Positions 1-9,753 of a stretch of 62,824 nt of DNA are shown here, in pieces. A model generated the notes under the pieces. It had not been told where the DNA came from and did no database searches. It worked only from the letters and a program-made list of their open reading frames with translations. The translations under genes were made by a program, and so were the position numbers. Each line of letters starts with the position of its first letter. Position 1 is the stretch's first letter. This stretch comes from Arenibacter sp. ARW7G5Y1 (GTDB lineage Bacteria; Bacteroidota; Bacteroidia; Flavobacteriales; Flavobacteriaceae), in assembly GCF_003201775.1 (NCBI RefSeq), contig NZ_QJJZ01000022.1, forward strand, positions 1 through 62,824, written 5' to 3'.

Positions 1-539
1 CAGCCTGCAAAGATCCAAAAAACCATTAGGAGATGACCAATTGACAACACCATCCATATAAGATATATTACACATGAAAACAACATATAGAAAAATCATA
101 TTCAATAATTCTCAAGGATTTATGTAGAAGGAGCACAATTTCAAGAAAAACACTTTTCATATGACCGGAATACAATAAAAGGAGAATAGGCCTTTTGATC
201 ACTTTCTTGAATGGCAACGAAAAATATTCTTTTATGACCTTAACATGGCCCCTACAATTCGTAGAATATACCATGAAAATAATATTAAAGTCGACCACAT
301 TAATCACTTCCAGCACCAAATCTGTGCCGTATTTACGCCCTACTCTACTATCAAAAAAAAAACGTGTCCATGGCAAACCATCAGATACCTTTCTTACGCT
401 AGCTCGCAAATTGATAACCCCTTCCCGGAGCTGTAGCATTCCGTAATGTCCGGCTACAATTTATTGTTTAGTCTCGCCAATTATATCAAGACCTTAAAAT
501 CAACTGATAATTAATTTTAATTTAGGCAAAGGGATCAAT
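1..539 (-). pseudogene. Possible remnant of an exported-protein gene at the left edge
   Basis: No intact gene is visible here. On the minus strand a reading frame from about 460 down to 68 begins directly after an in-frame stop and gives protein-like sequence (LREGVINLRASV, then LPWTRFFFDSRVGRKYG) before turning into low-complexity hydrophobic residues. This suggests a broken C-terminal fragment that loses its frame near 270. A second short minus-strand frame starts at about 99 and runs off the window edge. I do not recognise the family. The stretch lies downstream of the sulfatase and could be the decayed end of the same locus. Overlapping plus-strand frames look like shadows. Confidence is low. 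Confidence 0.25.
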
Positions 540-1949
540 TTATTTTTTGAGAGCAACAGGATTTCCCACATATGCGGCTGGGCGACTATTTTGTCGTATT
601 TCCTTTTCAAATTTTGCAATCTGATCGAGAAGTTTTTTGACCACCCTATCATTTTGGCCAAGAAGATTTAGGGACTCTCCTATATTACTACCCAAATGAT
701 ACAAGGCTTCTGGTTTGTTCCGTTCAACGTGCAATTTCCATTCACCCATACGAACGGCACTAAGCTCATTGCCCTTGTAATAAAAAAATGTGTTGTGCGG
801 ACTTTTTCTATTGCCCAACAGTGTTGGAAAAATATCCTTACCGTCCAAGACCCTGTCTTGGGGTAATTTGCCTCCTGCAAGTTTCGCAAAGGTGGGTAGC
901 AGATCCATCGTGGTCATCAATTCATCATTTGTGCTCCCGGCAGGAATAACCCCTGGCCAGCACATAACGGTAGGCTCTCTCATGCCTCCTTCCAAAGTAG
1001 TTCCCTTTCCTCCTCTAAGTGGACCGGCACTGCCTACGGCAGGTCCATTATCCGAAGTAAAAACAACAAAAGTGTTTTCGGAAAGTCCCAAGTTCTTTAA
1101 GGTTTTTAGGATTTGGCCTACGGACCAATCAATTTCACTTATAGCCTGTGGGTAAAGTAAATCACGTGTCTTATAGTCCACCCCTTCACCTTCTTTTTTT
1201 AATTCATCCTTTATACTTTCATCAACCGTTTCCATGAAAGGCGGTGATACATGAAGCGGTTTGTGCGGCAACGGGTGGGGAACATATAGAAAGAATGGCC
1301 GCTCTTTGTTCTTTTCTATAAAACCTACGGCTCTCTCCGTTATTCTTTTAGTAAGGAAGTCCGCATTGGGATCCATTTCAATAACTTTTTCTCCTTCCAT
1401 TAAGGCCAAAGGAGGGAAATTAAATTTCTCATTTGGGTGTTGCGGATGAATATCATGACTGTAAGGTATTCCAAAGAACTCCTCAAAACCTTGTTTCGTA
1501 GGCAGAAAATCGGGCTGATCTCCCAAATGCCACTTTCCGAATATCCCTGTAGCATATCCCGCATCTTTTAGAACTTCAGCTATGGTCATCTCATCCGGGT
1601 TCAGTCCTTTGCTATCGGCCGAAAGCAATACCACAAAATTAGACCCATAGGCCATATCGACACGCTTTGGATAGCTCCCAGTCATCAAAGCCGCCCTAGA
1701 AGGGCTACATAATGGTGCCGCAACATAAAAACTGGTCAATTTGGTCCCCTCACGCGCCATCCCATCAATTGCCGGGGTCTTTACTATGGTCGAGCCAAAA
1801 CAACTTAGATCGCCATATCCCTGATCATCCGTAAAAATGATGATAAAATTGGGTTTCTTGGTCTTTTTGTTCTGGGATATTCCATGAACCATACTAATAA
1901 GAAAAATCAATAGGAACAAGTTACCATTAAGATTAATAATGTATTTCAT
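540..1949 (-). CDS. Exported S1-family sulfatase (formylglycine type)
   Basis: A predicted sulfate-ester hydrolase of 469 residues. An N-terminal signal peptide (about residues 1-25) is followed by the alkaline-phosphatase-fold start NFIIIFTDDQGYGD, whose paired Asp residues bind the metal. The formylglycine motif C81-S-P-S-R lies in LCSPSRAALMTG. GKWHLGD and FTSDNG further on are also conserved in family S1. The cysteine must be converted to formylglycine by a maturase that is not in this window. The ATG at 1949 gives a good signal peptide. It is the most distal gene of the first locus, 456 bp from the transporter gene, so it may have its own promoter. The exact S1 subfamily and substrate cannot be told by eye. 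Confidence 0.93.
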   Translation of the reverse strand: MKYIINLNGNLFLLIFLISMVHGISQNKKTKKPNFIIIFTDDQGYGDLSCFGSTIVKTPAIDGMAREGTKLTSFYVAAPLCSPSRAALMTGSYPKRVDMAYGSNFVVLLSADSKGLNPDEMTIAEVLKDAGYATGIFGKWHLGDQPDFLPTKQGFEEFFGIPYSHDIHPQHPNEKFNFPPLALMEGEKVIEMDPNADFLTKRITERAVGFIEKNKERPFFLYVPHPLPHKPLHVSPPFMETVDESIKDELKKEGEGVDYKTRDLLYPQAISEIDWSVGQILKTLKNLGLSENTFVVFTSDNGPAVGSAGPLRGGKGTTLEGGMREPTVMCWPGVIPAGSTNDELMTTMDLLPTFAKLAGGKLPQDRVLDGKDIFPTLLGNRKSPHNTFFYYKGNELSAVRMGEWKLHVERNKPEALYHLGSNIGESLNLLGQNDRVVKKLLDQIAKFEKEIRQNSRPAAYVGNPVALKK

Positions 1950-2405
1950 AGTGCAGTTTTTACAATATATGGTTGCCTAATTTATATTATGAACAGCGTT
2001 TTTCAGATATTCTACATTAGTTTAGGGACTTACTTACCCTTACTAAAAGATATGCGTGTTCACTTGGATCATTTATGACTTGGCATTTTTCGTTATTCAC
2101 CACTTTTATTATTCCATTCTCGAATAGTACATTTCTGTCCCACCTAAATCATATAACAAATTATAAAGCATAATTTGAGTAAAAAGCATTCCATATTGAT
2201 GGGGTAAACACACTGACCACCAAAGATGAAAATTGGAATTAAATTTTAAATTGTGACAATATTATAATCACATACCCAAAACCTACTACAATATGAATAT
2301 TTAAAATCCTAGCTCCAACATTCACCTTCCATCCGCAAAATTAAAATGTTATAAAGTATCCGTATACAGCCCTAAACTACAGCAGGCTAAGGGATTTTAC
2401 CTAAT
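1950..2405. other. 456-bp spacer without a gene
   Basis: An AT-rich spacer between the transporter and the distal sulfatase, both on the minus strand. I see no open frame worth calling, no strong hairpin with a T-run and no repeat. Its length allows a separate promoter for the sulfatase at 1949, but I could not point to one. Confidence 0.5.
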
Positions 2406-3617
2406 TTACATAAGTCGCTCCTTTTTCCTTATCCAAAAATAAAGTATCGTGAATAGTATGATTAGTATCAATGGGAACGTAATCATCCTTTCAAGTGTTT
2501 GCTGTCCTGCCGCCAAGTCCAATGCATCTCCCGTTAATCCGATTGATGTAGCCGTTTCGTATGCATTATCAATCCATCCACCAATAACCGGTTGAAAAAT
2601 AGACGTTGAAAACATACCAATAGCACCTATTACGGACATACCCAAGGCACCGCTCTTAGGAATTTTTTGGGCTACAAACCCTATCATATTAGGCCAGAAA
2701 TAGCATACTCCCACTGCAAAGATTGCTGCTGAAACATAGATCATAAATCCGGTCTGTGTGCTAAGTAAAAAGATTCCCAGTGTCGTAAAAATTGCTGAAC
2801 CCAATAAGACTCCTGTCTGATCAAATTTATGTACTATTTCCCCACCAAAATAGCGACCAAAGGTCATAATACCTGTAATAAGTGCCAGTACAAGCATAGG
2901 TACGGCACCGCTCTTTTCTAAAATTAACTGCGCCCACTGCGTTGGACCAAATTCTGAAATGGCCGTCAAAGCCATACATACGGCAATAAAAATAAATAGA
3001 GGCTTGACCATGGCCTTTAAATTGCCCTTAATGGTAGTAGCTTCTTGTATCCTTGGTTTTGGAAAAGATTGTCCGTAAAAAAGATAGGCATAAATAATAG
3101 TTGGCACAAAGAAAATCCAAATTTGTGCCTGCCACCCCAGATCTAAACCAGTCATAACAAAAGATACTAAACTTCCTAATACAATTCCACCTGGAAACCA
3201 CATGTGGAATCGGTTCATAAGCATATTCATTGTCTTACCTTCGTAACTATCTGCAATCATAGGGTTACAAGCCGCTTCTGTACATCCATTGCCAATTCCG
3301 ATTAGAAGTGTAGAAATTAACAGCCCAACATATCCGCCTGAATAAATGGTCAAGAGGATTCCCGCAGAATGAGCAAAAAAGGCGCATTGCATGATTCTTT
3401 TTGGTCCAATTACATGATAAAATAAGCCACCAATAACCATAGCAATTGGAAATCCAATAAACCACATTTGATTTATGAAGCCCAACTGCTTGGCAGACAG
3501 ATCAAAGGTCTCCGCCAATTCAGGTAGTATCCCTGCTCGTATACTGAAAGAGAAAGCCGTAGTAATTATTGCAAAACAACTACCGTAAAAAAGTCTTTTG
3601 TTATTATTTGCACTCAT
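2406..3617 (-). CDS. MFS transporter, probable sugar importer
   Basis: A 403-residue inner-membrane protein with about 12 hydrophobic helices, ending in a basic tail (WIRKKERLM). It has the layout of the major facilitator superfamily: a short cytoplasmic N-terminus, a first helix rich in small residues (FAIITTAFSFSIRAGILPEL) and a glycine-rich second half (GALGMSVIGAIGMF). Its position between sulfatases and the cytochrome fusion protein suggests it imports the desulfated sugar released in the periplasm. The family fits its length well; the substrate is inferred from context only. The ATG at 3617 starts just before the first helix. A sugar/proton symporter is the best guess, but an organic-acid carrier is not excluded. 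Confidence 0.9.
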   Translation of the reverse strand: MSANNNKRLFYGSCFAIITTAFSFSIRAGILPELAETFDLSAKQLGFINQMWFIGFPIAMVIGGLFYHVIGPKRIMQCAFFAHSAGILLTIYSGGYVGLLISTLLIGIGNGCTEAACNPMIADSYEGKTMNMLMNRFHMWFPGGIVLGSLVSFVMTGLDLGWQAQIWIFFVPTIIYAYLFYGQSFPKPRIQEATTIKGNLKAMVKPLFIFIAVCMALTAISEFGPTQWAQLILEKSGAVPMLVLALITGIMTFGRYFGGEIVHKFDQTGVLLGSAIFTTLGIFLLSTQTGFMIYVSAAIFAVGVCYFWPNMIGFVAQKIPKSGALGMSVIGAIGMFSTSIFQPVIGGWIDNAYETATSIGLTGDALDLAAGQQTLERMITFPLILIILFTILYFWIRKKERLM

Positions 3618-3812
3618 ATCTGTGATTATTTGGTTCAGTAATTAATTTATTCTTCACTTGGGTTTTATGTAAAGGTGAATTTTGGTTATTGCTACGATGA
3701 ATTACCCCTTCCTTTTATACAAAATGCAGTGAGTCAATAATTTCTCCATATTTCATTGTCCGATCATTTTACAATATTTATTTTTTGTTCATAATATCTG
3801 TGTGATTGCGAG

Positions 3813-6800
3813 CTATGTGGACGGCTCCAGTTTTTTCAAATAGGCGATCAAATCCAATACTTCCTTATCGGTCAGATTGTTCAAAAGCCCCTCGGGCATC
3901 ATTGATTTTTCAGAAATATCCTTAGTAAGTATTTGAGATTTATTGATAATCACCGGATCCTGGCCTACCACGCGCAAGGTTATGTTCCTGTCATTCTCCC
4001 CAATAATATTTCCGCTATAGGTACGACCGTTCTGTGTAGTGATGACCACCAGTTTATAATCATCCTGTACATCTCCGCTTGGATTCAAAATATTACTCAT
4101 CAAATAGGTCGTATTGTTCCGATTGGATCCAGTTAGGTCAGGGCCTATTTCTCCACCTTCTCCATGCAACATATGACACATAGCGCATGTTCTTTGAAAG
4201 ATTCCCTTACCATTGGAAGGGCTTGCCTTAGAAATTGCATCATCGGTCAGCAAAGCAGAATATTTTCTATACTCCACTTGTAAGGTTTGCGATATATCAT
4301 CGATAGGGCCCCATATCTCCACAAAACCGTTACCAAGTACAGCTCGCAATTGTAAGACCACGTGTGCGGGAATATCTGATTTTGATATTTTACCATTTTT
4401 AAGGGCATTGCCCAACAACCTACCGTACATTGGTCGCGAGGCCAATGTCATTATAGCTTCTTCTTTTTCAGCTACATTAAAACTCTCATATTTTTGGAAC
4501 AATACCCTTCCTAAGTCAGGGGTTTCATAAAAAGCTATCGCTTTAATCACCTCCGACCGTAAGTCTGAATGTTCCAATAATTTTGGGATAATATCTTGTA
4601 ATGCAAGATTTTGTTTTGAAGCCAGTCCTTGGATTGCTCTCTTTTTATCGTCAATATCACCATTAGGATCTTTTAAAGTTACGAGCATTTTTTCAACTAT
4701 TTCGGCGTTGCCGAATCCTTGGGCAACCTCATCAGCTCTCGTAGAAAGTTCTGGGTTCAATTTTAAATGTTTGTATGTGGCAGCCCAATTTGAAGGTTCT
4801 CGCAGATCTGAATTCCCTTCCATGCCGGCCAACAGACCATTCAAAAGTTCTGCCTGCATATCAGACTTCTTACCAATGTTGGCAATCAACTTTTCCATTT
4901 TATTGCCATCAACCAACCTTCTTGCTATTTTTTGAACCAATGACGGAATTTTACTTTGTCTTGCCATATCCAATGCCCTCTCTGGCTGTTTTGCAACCAA
5001 AGGCTCTAGCCCGTACCAAAGCATCATAGGGATATTCGGGTCATCAGCATCCTCATTATATTGTACCAATTCTGATATAATTCCCCATCGATCCTTTTCT
5101 ACCATGCGCTGTAATGATCCTGCTAAGTATCGCCTGACAACAGGAGAAGCTTCCTTTTTTGCTAAATCGGTCAGTCTATTGACTATTTTTGACGATGGAT
5201 TTGCATCTTCTACTAAAAACTGGATAGTCCAGGCGCGTACATATTCATCTTTGTCATCCAAAAGATCTAGCAGTTTTTCCGTATTTAAATTGTTGGTTAT
5301 CCAGAGTGACCACAATGCACGAAGCCTAGTATCTTCATTTTTATGATTATCCATTATTTCATTCAATCTCACAATTGCCTTACTCTCCAAGGTTCTCTTG
5401 GAGGCACGGTACTGTAATATGACCCGCGCCCGTTGTGCATGCCAATTGCTTTTGCTCAACTGCAATTCCACCAACTCGGCATCGGTTTTTTCGTTCAAAT
5501 CATCAAATCTTCCCGGCCAATTTTCGGCTAATGACTTTTCAGGTTCGATTCTAAAAACTCTACCCGTTTCCTTATTAAGCACATCGTTTCCGCATATTTC
5601 TGCATCGTGCCAATCTAATACGTAAAGGTTCCCAGCTGGACCAATTTCCATACTGAACCCTACAAATTGAGCATTGTTGGCCATCATAAAATCATCACCG
5701 TGGCCAGCGGTATACCCTGATTTATTTGGTGTAAGGATATCAGATAATATTCCGTGATCATGGATGTTCGCCATAAATAGCCTTCCCTGTACTTCGGTAG
5801 GGAAGGCATCGGACTGGTAAATCCTTGCGCCTCCATGTGCCGAACGGTGCCTATGGTCCACAATGGTCTTGATATCCTCGTACACATATGGGTTAAAATG
5901 CTGTCCACCCTGTCGGTGATAAATACCTCCTTGAAAAACATGGAACATATGAGGTATTACACAGGCAGTGATGAATAATTGCCCCTTGGAATCATAGTCG
6001 ATTCCCCACGGATTACTAAAGCCATGCGCAACCACTTCGAATTGGTCTTTTAAAGGATGGTACCTCCATACACCTCCATTGATATCCACTCCATCGCCTT
6101 CTAATAAATCTTTAGGAAATTCATCTCTGTGCTTATAGAGTCTACCTTCACCCTCCTTAGGTTTTCGGATTTTCGATGGTGTCGCAAACCCCTCAAGTCC
6201 ATAGAGCCAGCCGTCAGGTCCCCAATGAAAACTATTAATAGTCTCATGCCGATCACGTATCCCCCAACCGGTCAATAATACTTTTATATCCTTTTCATCT
6301 GCTATGTCGTCTCCATTCTTGTCTGGCACAAAAAGTAGGTTCGGTGGCGCACCAATAAATACCCCCCCATGTCCAACTGCTATAGCAGAAGGAAACGGGA
6401 TCCCTTCCATAAAGATTTTTTTGCTGTCTGCTATACCATCATGATTCGTATCCTCTAAAATAAGGATACGGCTATCTCCAGATCCAGAAAAGCCCGACCT
6501 TCTAGTTTCGTAATCCCTGTTTTCCGCAATCCACATTCTACCCTTGTCGTCCCAACAAAAGGCAATTGGCTGAGTTATCATTGGCTCAGAGGCAAAGACT
6601 TTAGCCCTGTAGCCCTCTTTTACAGTCATAGCCTCGACCGCTTCCTTAGGGCTTAGAAACTTAGCCTCCCTACCCTCTTGTTGGGCTAGTTTCCACAAAG
6701 ATGCATCCTTGTACTTCCCTTTACTCCCAACATAGGCTCCCCACAATTCGTTCATTTTGGTTTCGTCCAAATTTCCGGCATAAGCAACAACCTGATGCTG

Positions 6801-7727
6801 AAAAACTTTAACCTCCCCTTTCTTTATATGCCAATCTCCCATTTTTGACAATACTGGCCCCACCCCAAACTGCTTGTCTACTCGCCATGGCTGTGGATAT
6901 CCTTGATTCATGGTATGATCAAAAATGGCAATATGGCCCCAATCTTCAAGGCCTTCGATTTGCATTCCGGCATCCACCCACATTGCCCTTTGCCCATTAG
7001 CCTTTTCATTTTTTTGTAATGCAGCATTTTTCACTTCCCCATCTACACCCTTCTTCCAAGGCATTCTAAGGAAAAGCCCGCCATAATCGAACTCGTTTAC
7101 GGTAATATCGATTAACGCCTCACCTTGCCACTCTAGACTTAAAAAATATTTATTATCTTTCTCCGTAAAGGTCCACGTTTGAGTCTCTTTTAGAATCGGA
7201 TTCTTGTCTACATCCAACATGTTATAGACAATTCGCCACTGCACCTCCTTGCCTTTAGGAGTCAACACCTCCGCTGAGACTTTTTGCCAATACTCCCCAT
7301 CAGGATTGTGAAAAAAGTCCAGACCAATCTTATCATGGACATCCATTGGCTTTTCCGGTTTGTAAAACCATTTTTTCAATTCATCGGCTGAGGCACCACT
7401 CCCGTTTACCCGGGTAAAGCCCCAATATAGCCCGGTCTGATGTTTGTGGTGCCCTGGACTGACCTGGGTCAATTCCACTTCCGAACCCGGTGCTAAAATA
7501 GGGTGGATATACGGTCTAAAATCAGGTTTTACGTTTTGTATAACAACAGCCGAAGTCTCACCATTGGGCAACACCTTTATTTCTGTATCTGTCTGTACAA
7601 TTTGGAAGCTGTACTCCTTCATATTTGCCGAAGCCATCCCCTTTTCTTTTTTTTGTTTACAGGCCATCAACATTGTAAACCCAAACAGTAGAGTTAATAT
7701 TCTTTTCGTGCTAATTATTATTTTCAT
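3813..7727 (-). CDS. Multidomain lipoprotein: PmoA-like (DUF6807), PVC-type propeller, HEAT-like repeats, cytochrome c
   Basis: A predicted exported lipoprotein of 1304 residues. The frame is open to a TTG at 7754, but the ATG at 7727 is preferred because it gives a clean lipoprotein signal with lipobox cysteine 23 (MLMAC). Domains in order: PmoA-like DUF6807 (about 40-340); a beta-propeller of the PVC-type membrane-bound dehydrogenase family (about 360-720, with PIAFCWDDKGRMWIAENRDYE near its start); helical HEAT-like repeats (about 750-1130); and a C-terminal cytochrome c with the haem motif C1181-A-M-C-H and a downstream MMPEG methionine ligand. Proteins of this build are predicted to oxidise sugars or alcohols and pass electrons to a haem. 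It lies between sulfatase and transporter genes and probably acts on a desulfated sugar. Substrate and electron acceptor are unknown. Confidence 0.88.
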   Translation of the reverse strand: MKIIISTKRILTLLFGFTMLMACKQKKEKGMASANMKEYSFQIVQTDTEIKVLPNGETSAVVIQNVKPDFRPYIHPILAPGSEVELTQVSPGHHKHQTGLYWGFTRVNGSGASADELKKWFYKPEKPMDVHDKIGLDFFHNPDGEYWQKVSAEVLTPKGKEVQWRIVYNMLDVDKNPILKETQTWTFTEKDNKYFLSLEWQGEALIDITVNEFDYGGLFLRMPWKKGVDGEVKNAALQKNEKANGQRAMWVDAGMQIEGLEDWGHIAIFDHTMNQGYPQPWRVDKQFGVGPVLSKMGDWHIKKGEVKVFQHQVVAYAGNLDETKMNELWGAYVGSKGKYKDASLWKLAQQEGREAKFLSPKEAVEAMTVKEGYRAKVFASEPMITQPIAFCWDDKGRMWIAENRDYETRRSGFSGSGDSRILILEDTNHDGIADSKKIFMEGIPFPSAIAVGHGGVFIGAPPNLLFVPDKNGDDIADEKDIKVLLTGWGIRDRHETINSFHWGPDGWLYGLEGFATPSKIRKPKEGEGRLYKHRDEFPKDLLEGDGVDINGGVWRYHPLKDQFEVVAHGFSNPWGIDYDSKGQLFITACVIPHMFHVFQGGIYHRQGGQHFNPYVYEDIKTIVDHRHRSAHGGARIYQSDAFPTEVQGRLFMANIHDHGILSDILTPNKSGYTAGHGDDFMMANNAQFVGFSMEIGPAGNLYVLDWHDAEICGNDVLNKETGRVFRIEPEKSLAENWPGRFDDLNEKTDAELVELQLSKSNWHAQRARVILQYRASKRTLESKAIVRLNEIMDNHKNEDTRLRALWSLWITNNLNTEKLLDLLDDKDEYVRAWTIQFLVEDANPSSKIVNRLTDLAKKEASPVVRRYLAGSLQRMVEKDRWGIISELVQYNEDADDPNIPMMLWYGLEPLVAKQPERALDMARQSKIPSLVQKIARRLVDGNKMEKLIANIGKKSDMQAELLNGLLAGMEGNSDLREPSNWAATYKHLKLNPELSTRADEVAQGFGNAEIVEKMLVTLKDPNGDIDDKKRAIQGLASKQNLALQDIIPKLLEHSDLRSEVIKAIAFYETPDLGRVLFQKYESFNVAEKEEAIMTLASRPMYGRLLGNALKNGKISKSDIPAHVVLQLRAVLGNGFVEIWGPIDDISQTLQVEYRKYSALLTDDAISKASPSNGKGIFQRTCAMCHMLHGEGGEIGPDLTGSNRNNTTYLMSNILNPSGDVQDDYKLVVITTQNGRTYSGNIIGENDRNITLRVVGQDPVIINKSQILTKDISEKSMMPEGLLNNLTDKEVLDLIAYLKKLEPST

Positions 7728-7828
7728 GCTAATTATTATTTGCAAATAGTCCAAAATTCGTCTTGTGTACCGCTTTTTTTTACTCAGTTACAGTGCATAA
7801 ATCCTTTAATTTAATTGCGCAAAGGCCA

Positions 7829-9739
7829 TTATTTCCGTTTTACATACACGTAATAAGCCCCACAAACATTTTCTCCTGCCTTATCATCAAAAAAAGTATG
7901 TAGGTAAATTGAACCTGGTTTTAGCCTAATATTGAAGGTAACAAACTTGTCATCTGGCGATACCTGCTTCACAAGCCCCTCAAATCCATAAGGTTTCTTT
8001 TCCGCTACCGTTCTAAGGTTGACACCTCCAATATATATTTTAGCAGTGACAATGGGTAAGGCTACACCTACATTATTTCTTTTAGAAGTAGTATTCCTAT
8101 GTTTAGGGATGCCTGCACTTATGGCCGCATCAACTTCCCTTGGCCAACGTCTGAGTTCGAATTCGTATTCACCTTCTTTGTCCACATCAAGGCTCCAGTA
8201 ACCATTTTTGCGAACACCTCGTCGTATTTGACTCTGCTGATCAACAAACACATCAAGCCAGTCGCATGCGGTCAACATTACCGGATTTGCATTTTCATTT
8301 CCAATAATTATCCTATGGGGTATGTTTACTTTATCTTTGACCCCATCCCACCAGTTGTCCAAATGGTCCTGCATTTTAGCTACGACCTTGGGATTTTGAT
8401 CATATACATTGTTTTGTTGCAGTGGATCGTTTTCCCTGTTATACAATTCTCTACTCTCCAACATTCGCCAACCTTTCCATAGAACAGCAGCCCCATTCTT
8501 TCTCACAATGGATTGCCCAAAAGGGGAAGGATAATTAAAACCACCAGGCATTCTGCTATAATTTATTACAAGCATCCTGTCTTCAGAGATATTTTGTTCG
8601 CCTCTCAATACAGGTACTAGACTTGTTCCGTCAAAATCCAAGGGTATAGGTTTGTTTAGACTACAAAGTTCAACCAAAGTGGGAAGAATGTCCTGAACTT
8701 CTGTCAATCCCTCTATTTCAATTCCTGATTTGGCCTTGAAATTTCCGTTTGGCCATGAAATAAAGAATGGAACTCTATGACCTCCATCCCAAAGCTCTGT
8801 CTTCATTCCCCTCATATTGGCATTGAAATATCGAGTTCCCATTATACTGCCGTTATCGGTTAAAAATATTACTATGGTATCATCTCTCAATTCATTTTTC
8901 TCAAGAAAGTTAAAAAGTCTCCCTATATTGGAGTCAATGTTTCTTATCATAGCCAAATATGGAATCAAGCGCTTCCCAAGCTGCTTATCGTCTGCAAACG
9001 GAGAATTTTCATAGGCTTTTTCTATTGCCATTAAATCTTCCTCCTTGGCTATAAAAGGTCCATGGGGAGTATTAGTTGGCAGAAAGGTGAAAAAAGGCTT
9101 GCCTTCTTGCACAGATAGCTCAATAAACTTCATAGCCTCGTCGAAAAAAATATCTGTACAATACCCTTCAAACTTTTTACGTTTTCCGTTGTTCCAGTAG
9201 GAATCGTCAAAATAATCGTTTCCCCAGTAGTCGGGAACCGACCCAATATGAGATGAGGGAAACCATACAGTTTGTTGGAATCCACGGTCCTCCGGCCTAA
9301 AGGGATAATTCTCTCCATTATGCCATTTTCCGAAGATTCCAGTGCGGTAACCATTGGCAGTGAAAATATCACCTATAGTAAGCATATTAGGATCTAACAG
9401 TCCTCTGCCGCTACTAACGTTTACTGTTCCGTTTTTTACCGCATCCATTCCCGTAAGTAGCTGCCCTCGAGTAGGTGCACACATAGGTGAAACATGAAAA
9501 TCACCAAATCTTACACTCTTTCTAGCCAATTCATCCAGATTAGGGGTTCTCAACAAAGGATTTCCGTGAATTGAAAGTTCCGGATACCCTTGGTCATCCG
9601 TCATTATAATTATGACATTTGGACTTTTTCCTTTTTGCTGTATATCGAAACCCTTTCTTGGATTGCCAAGCATTGCCAAAGTACCGCATATAAGAAACAT
9701 GGCCATTATTTTTAATTTCCTAATTCTTGATTTTAGCAT
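7829..9739 (-). CDS. Exported S1-family sulfatase with C-terminal extension
   Basis: A 636-residue sulfatase. A signal peptide lies near residues 5-25. The metal-binding start NVIIIMTDDQGYPELS is followed by the formylglycine motif C87-A-P-T-R (MCAPTRGQLLTG), GKWHNGENYPF and FLTDNGSIMG. Thr in place of the more common Ser within the motif is allowed in family S1. Beyond the catalytic domain is an extra region of roughly 130 residues (about 505-636) rich in beta-strand patterns, which may be a beta-sandwich accessory domain. The gene starts 14 nt downstream of the preceding sulfatase, so the two are almost certainly co-transcribed. Maturation would need a formylglycine-generating enzyme or radical-SAM maturase encoded elsewhere. 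Confidence 0.93.
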   Translation of the reverse strand: MLKSRIRKLKIMAMFLICGTLAMLGNPRKGFDIQQKGKSPNVIIIMTDDQGYPELSIHGNPLLRTPNLDELARKSVRFGDFHVSPMCAPTRGQLLTGMDAVKNGTVNVSSGRGLLDPNMLTIGDIFTANGYRTGIFGKWHNGENYPFRPEDRGFQQTVWFPSSHIGSVPDYWGNDYFDDSYWNNGKRKKFEGYCTDIFFDEAMKFIELSVQEGKPFFTFLPTNTPHGPFIAKEEDLMAIEKAYENSPFADDKQLGKRLIPYLAMIRNIDSNIGRLFNFLEKNELRDDTIVIFLTDNGSIMGTRYFNANMRGMKTELWDGGHRVPFFISWPNGNFKAKSGIEIEGLTEVQDILPTLVELCSLNKPIPLDFDGTSLVPVLRGEQNISEDRMLVINYSRMPGGFNYPSPFGQSIVRKNGAAVLWKGWRMLESRELYNRENDPLQQNNVYDQNPKVVAKMQDHLDNWWDGVKDKVNIPHRIIIGNENANPVMLTACDWLDVFVDQQSQIRRGVRKNGYWSLDVDKEGEYEFELRRWPREVDAAISAGIPKHRNTTSKRNNVGVALPIVTAKIYIGGVNLRTVAEKKPYGFEGLVKQVSPDDKFVTFNIRLKPGSIYLHTFFDDKAGENVCGAYYVYVKRK

Positions 9740-9753
9740 TTTTTTCGTTTAAT

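Noticed and set aside
195..446. Plus-strand frames at the left edge
   Set aside because: They are antisense to a more protein-like minus-strand reading and show no family features.
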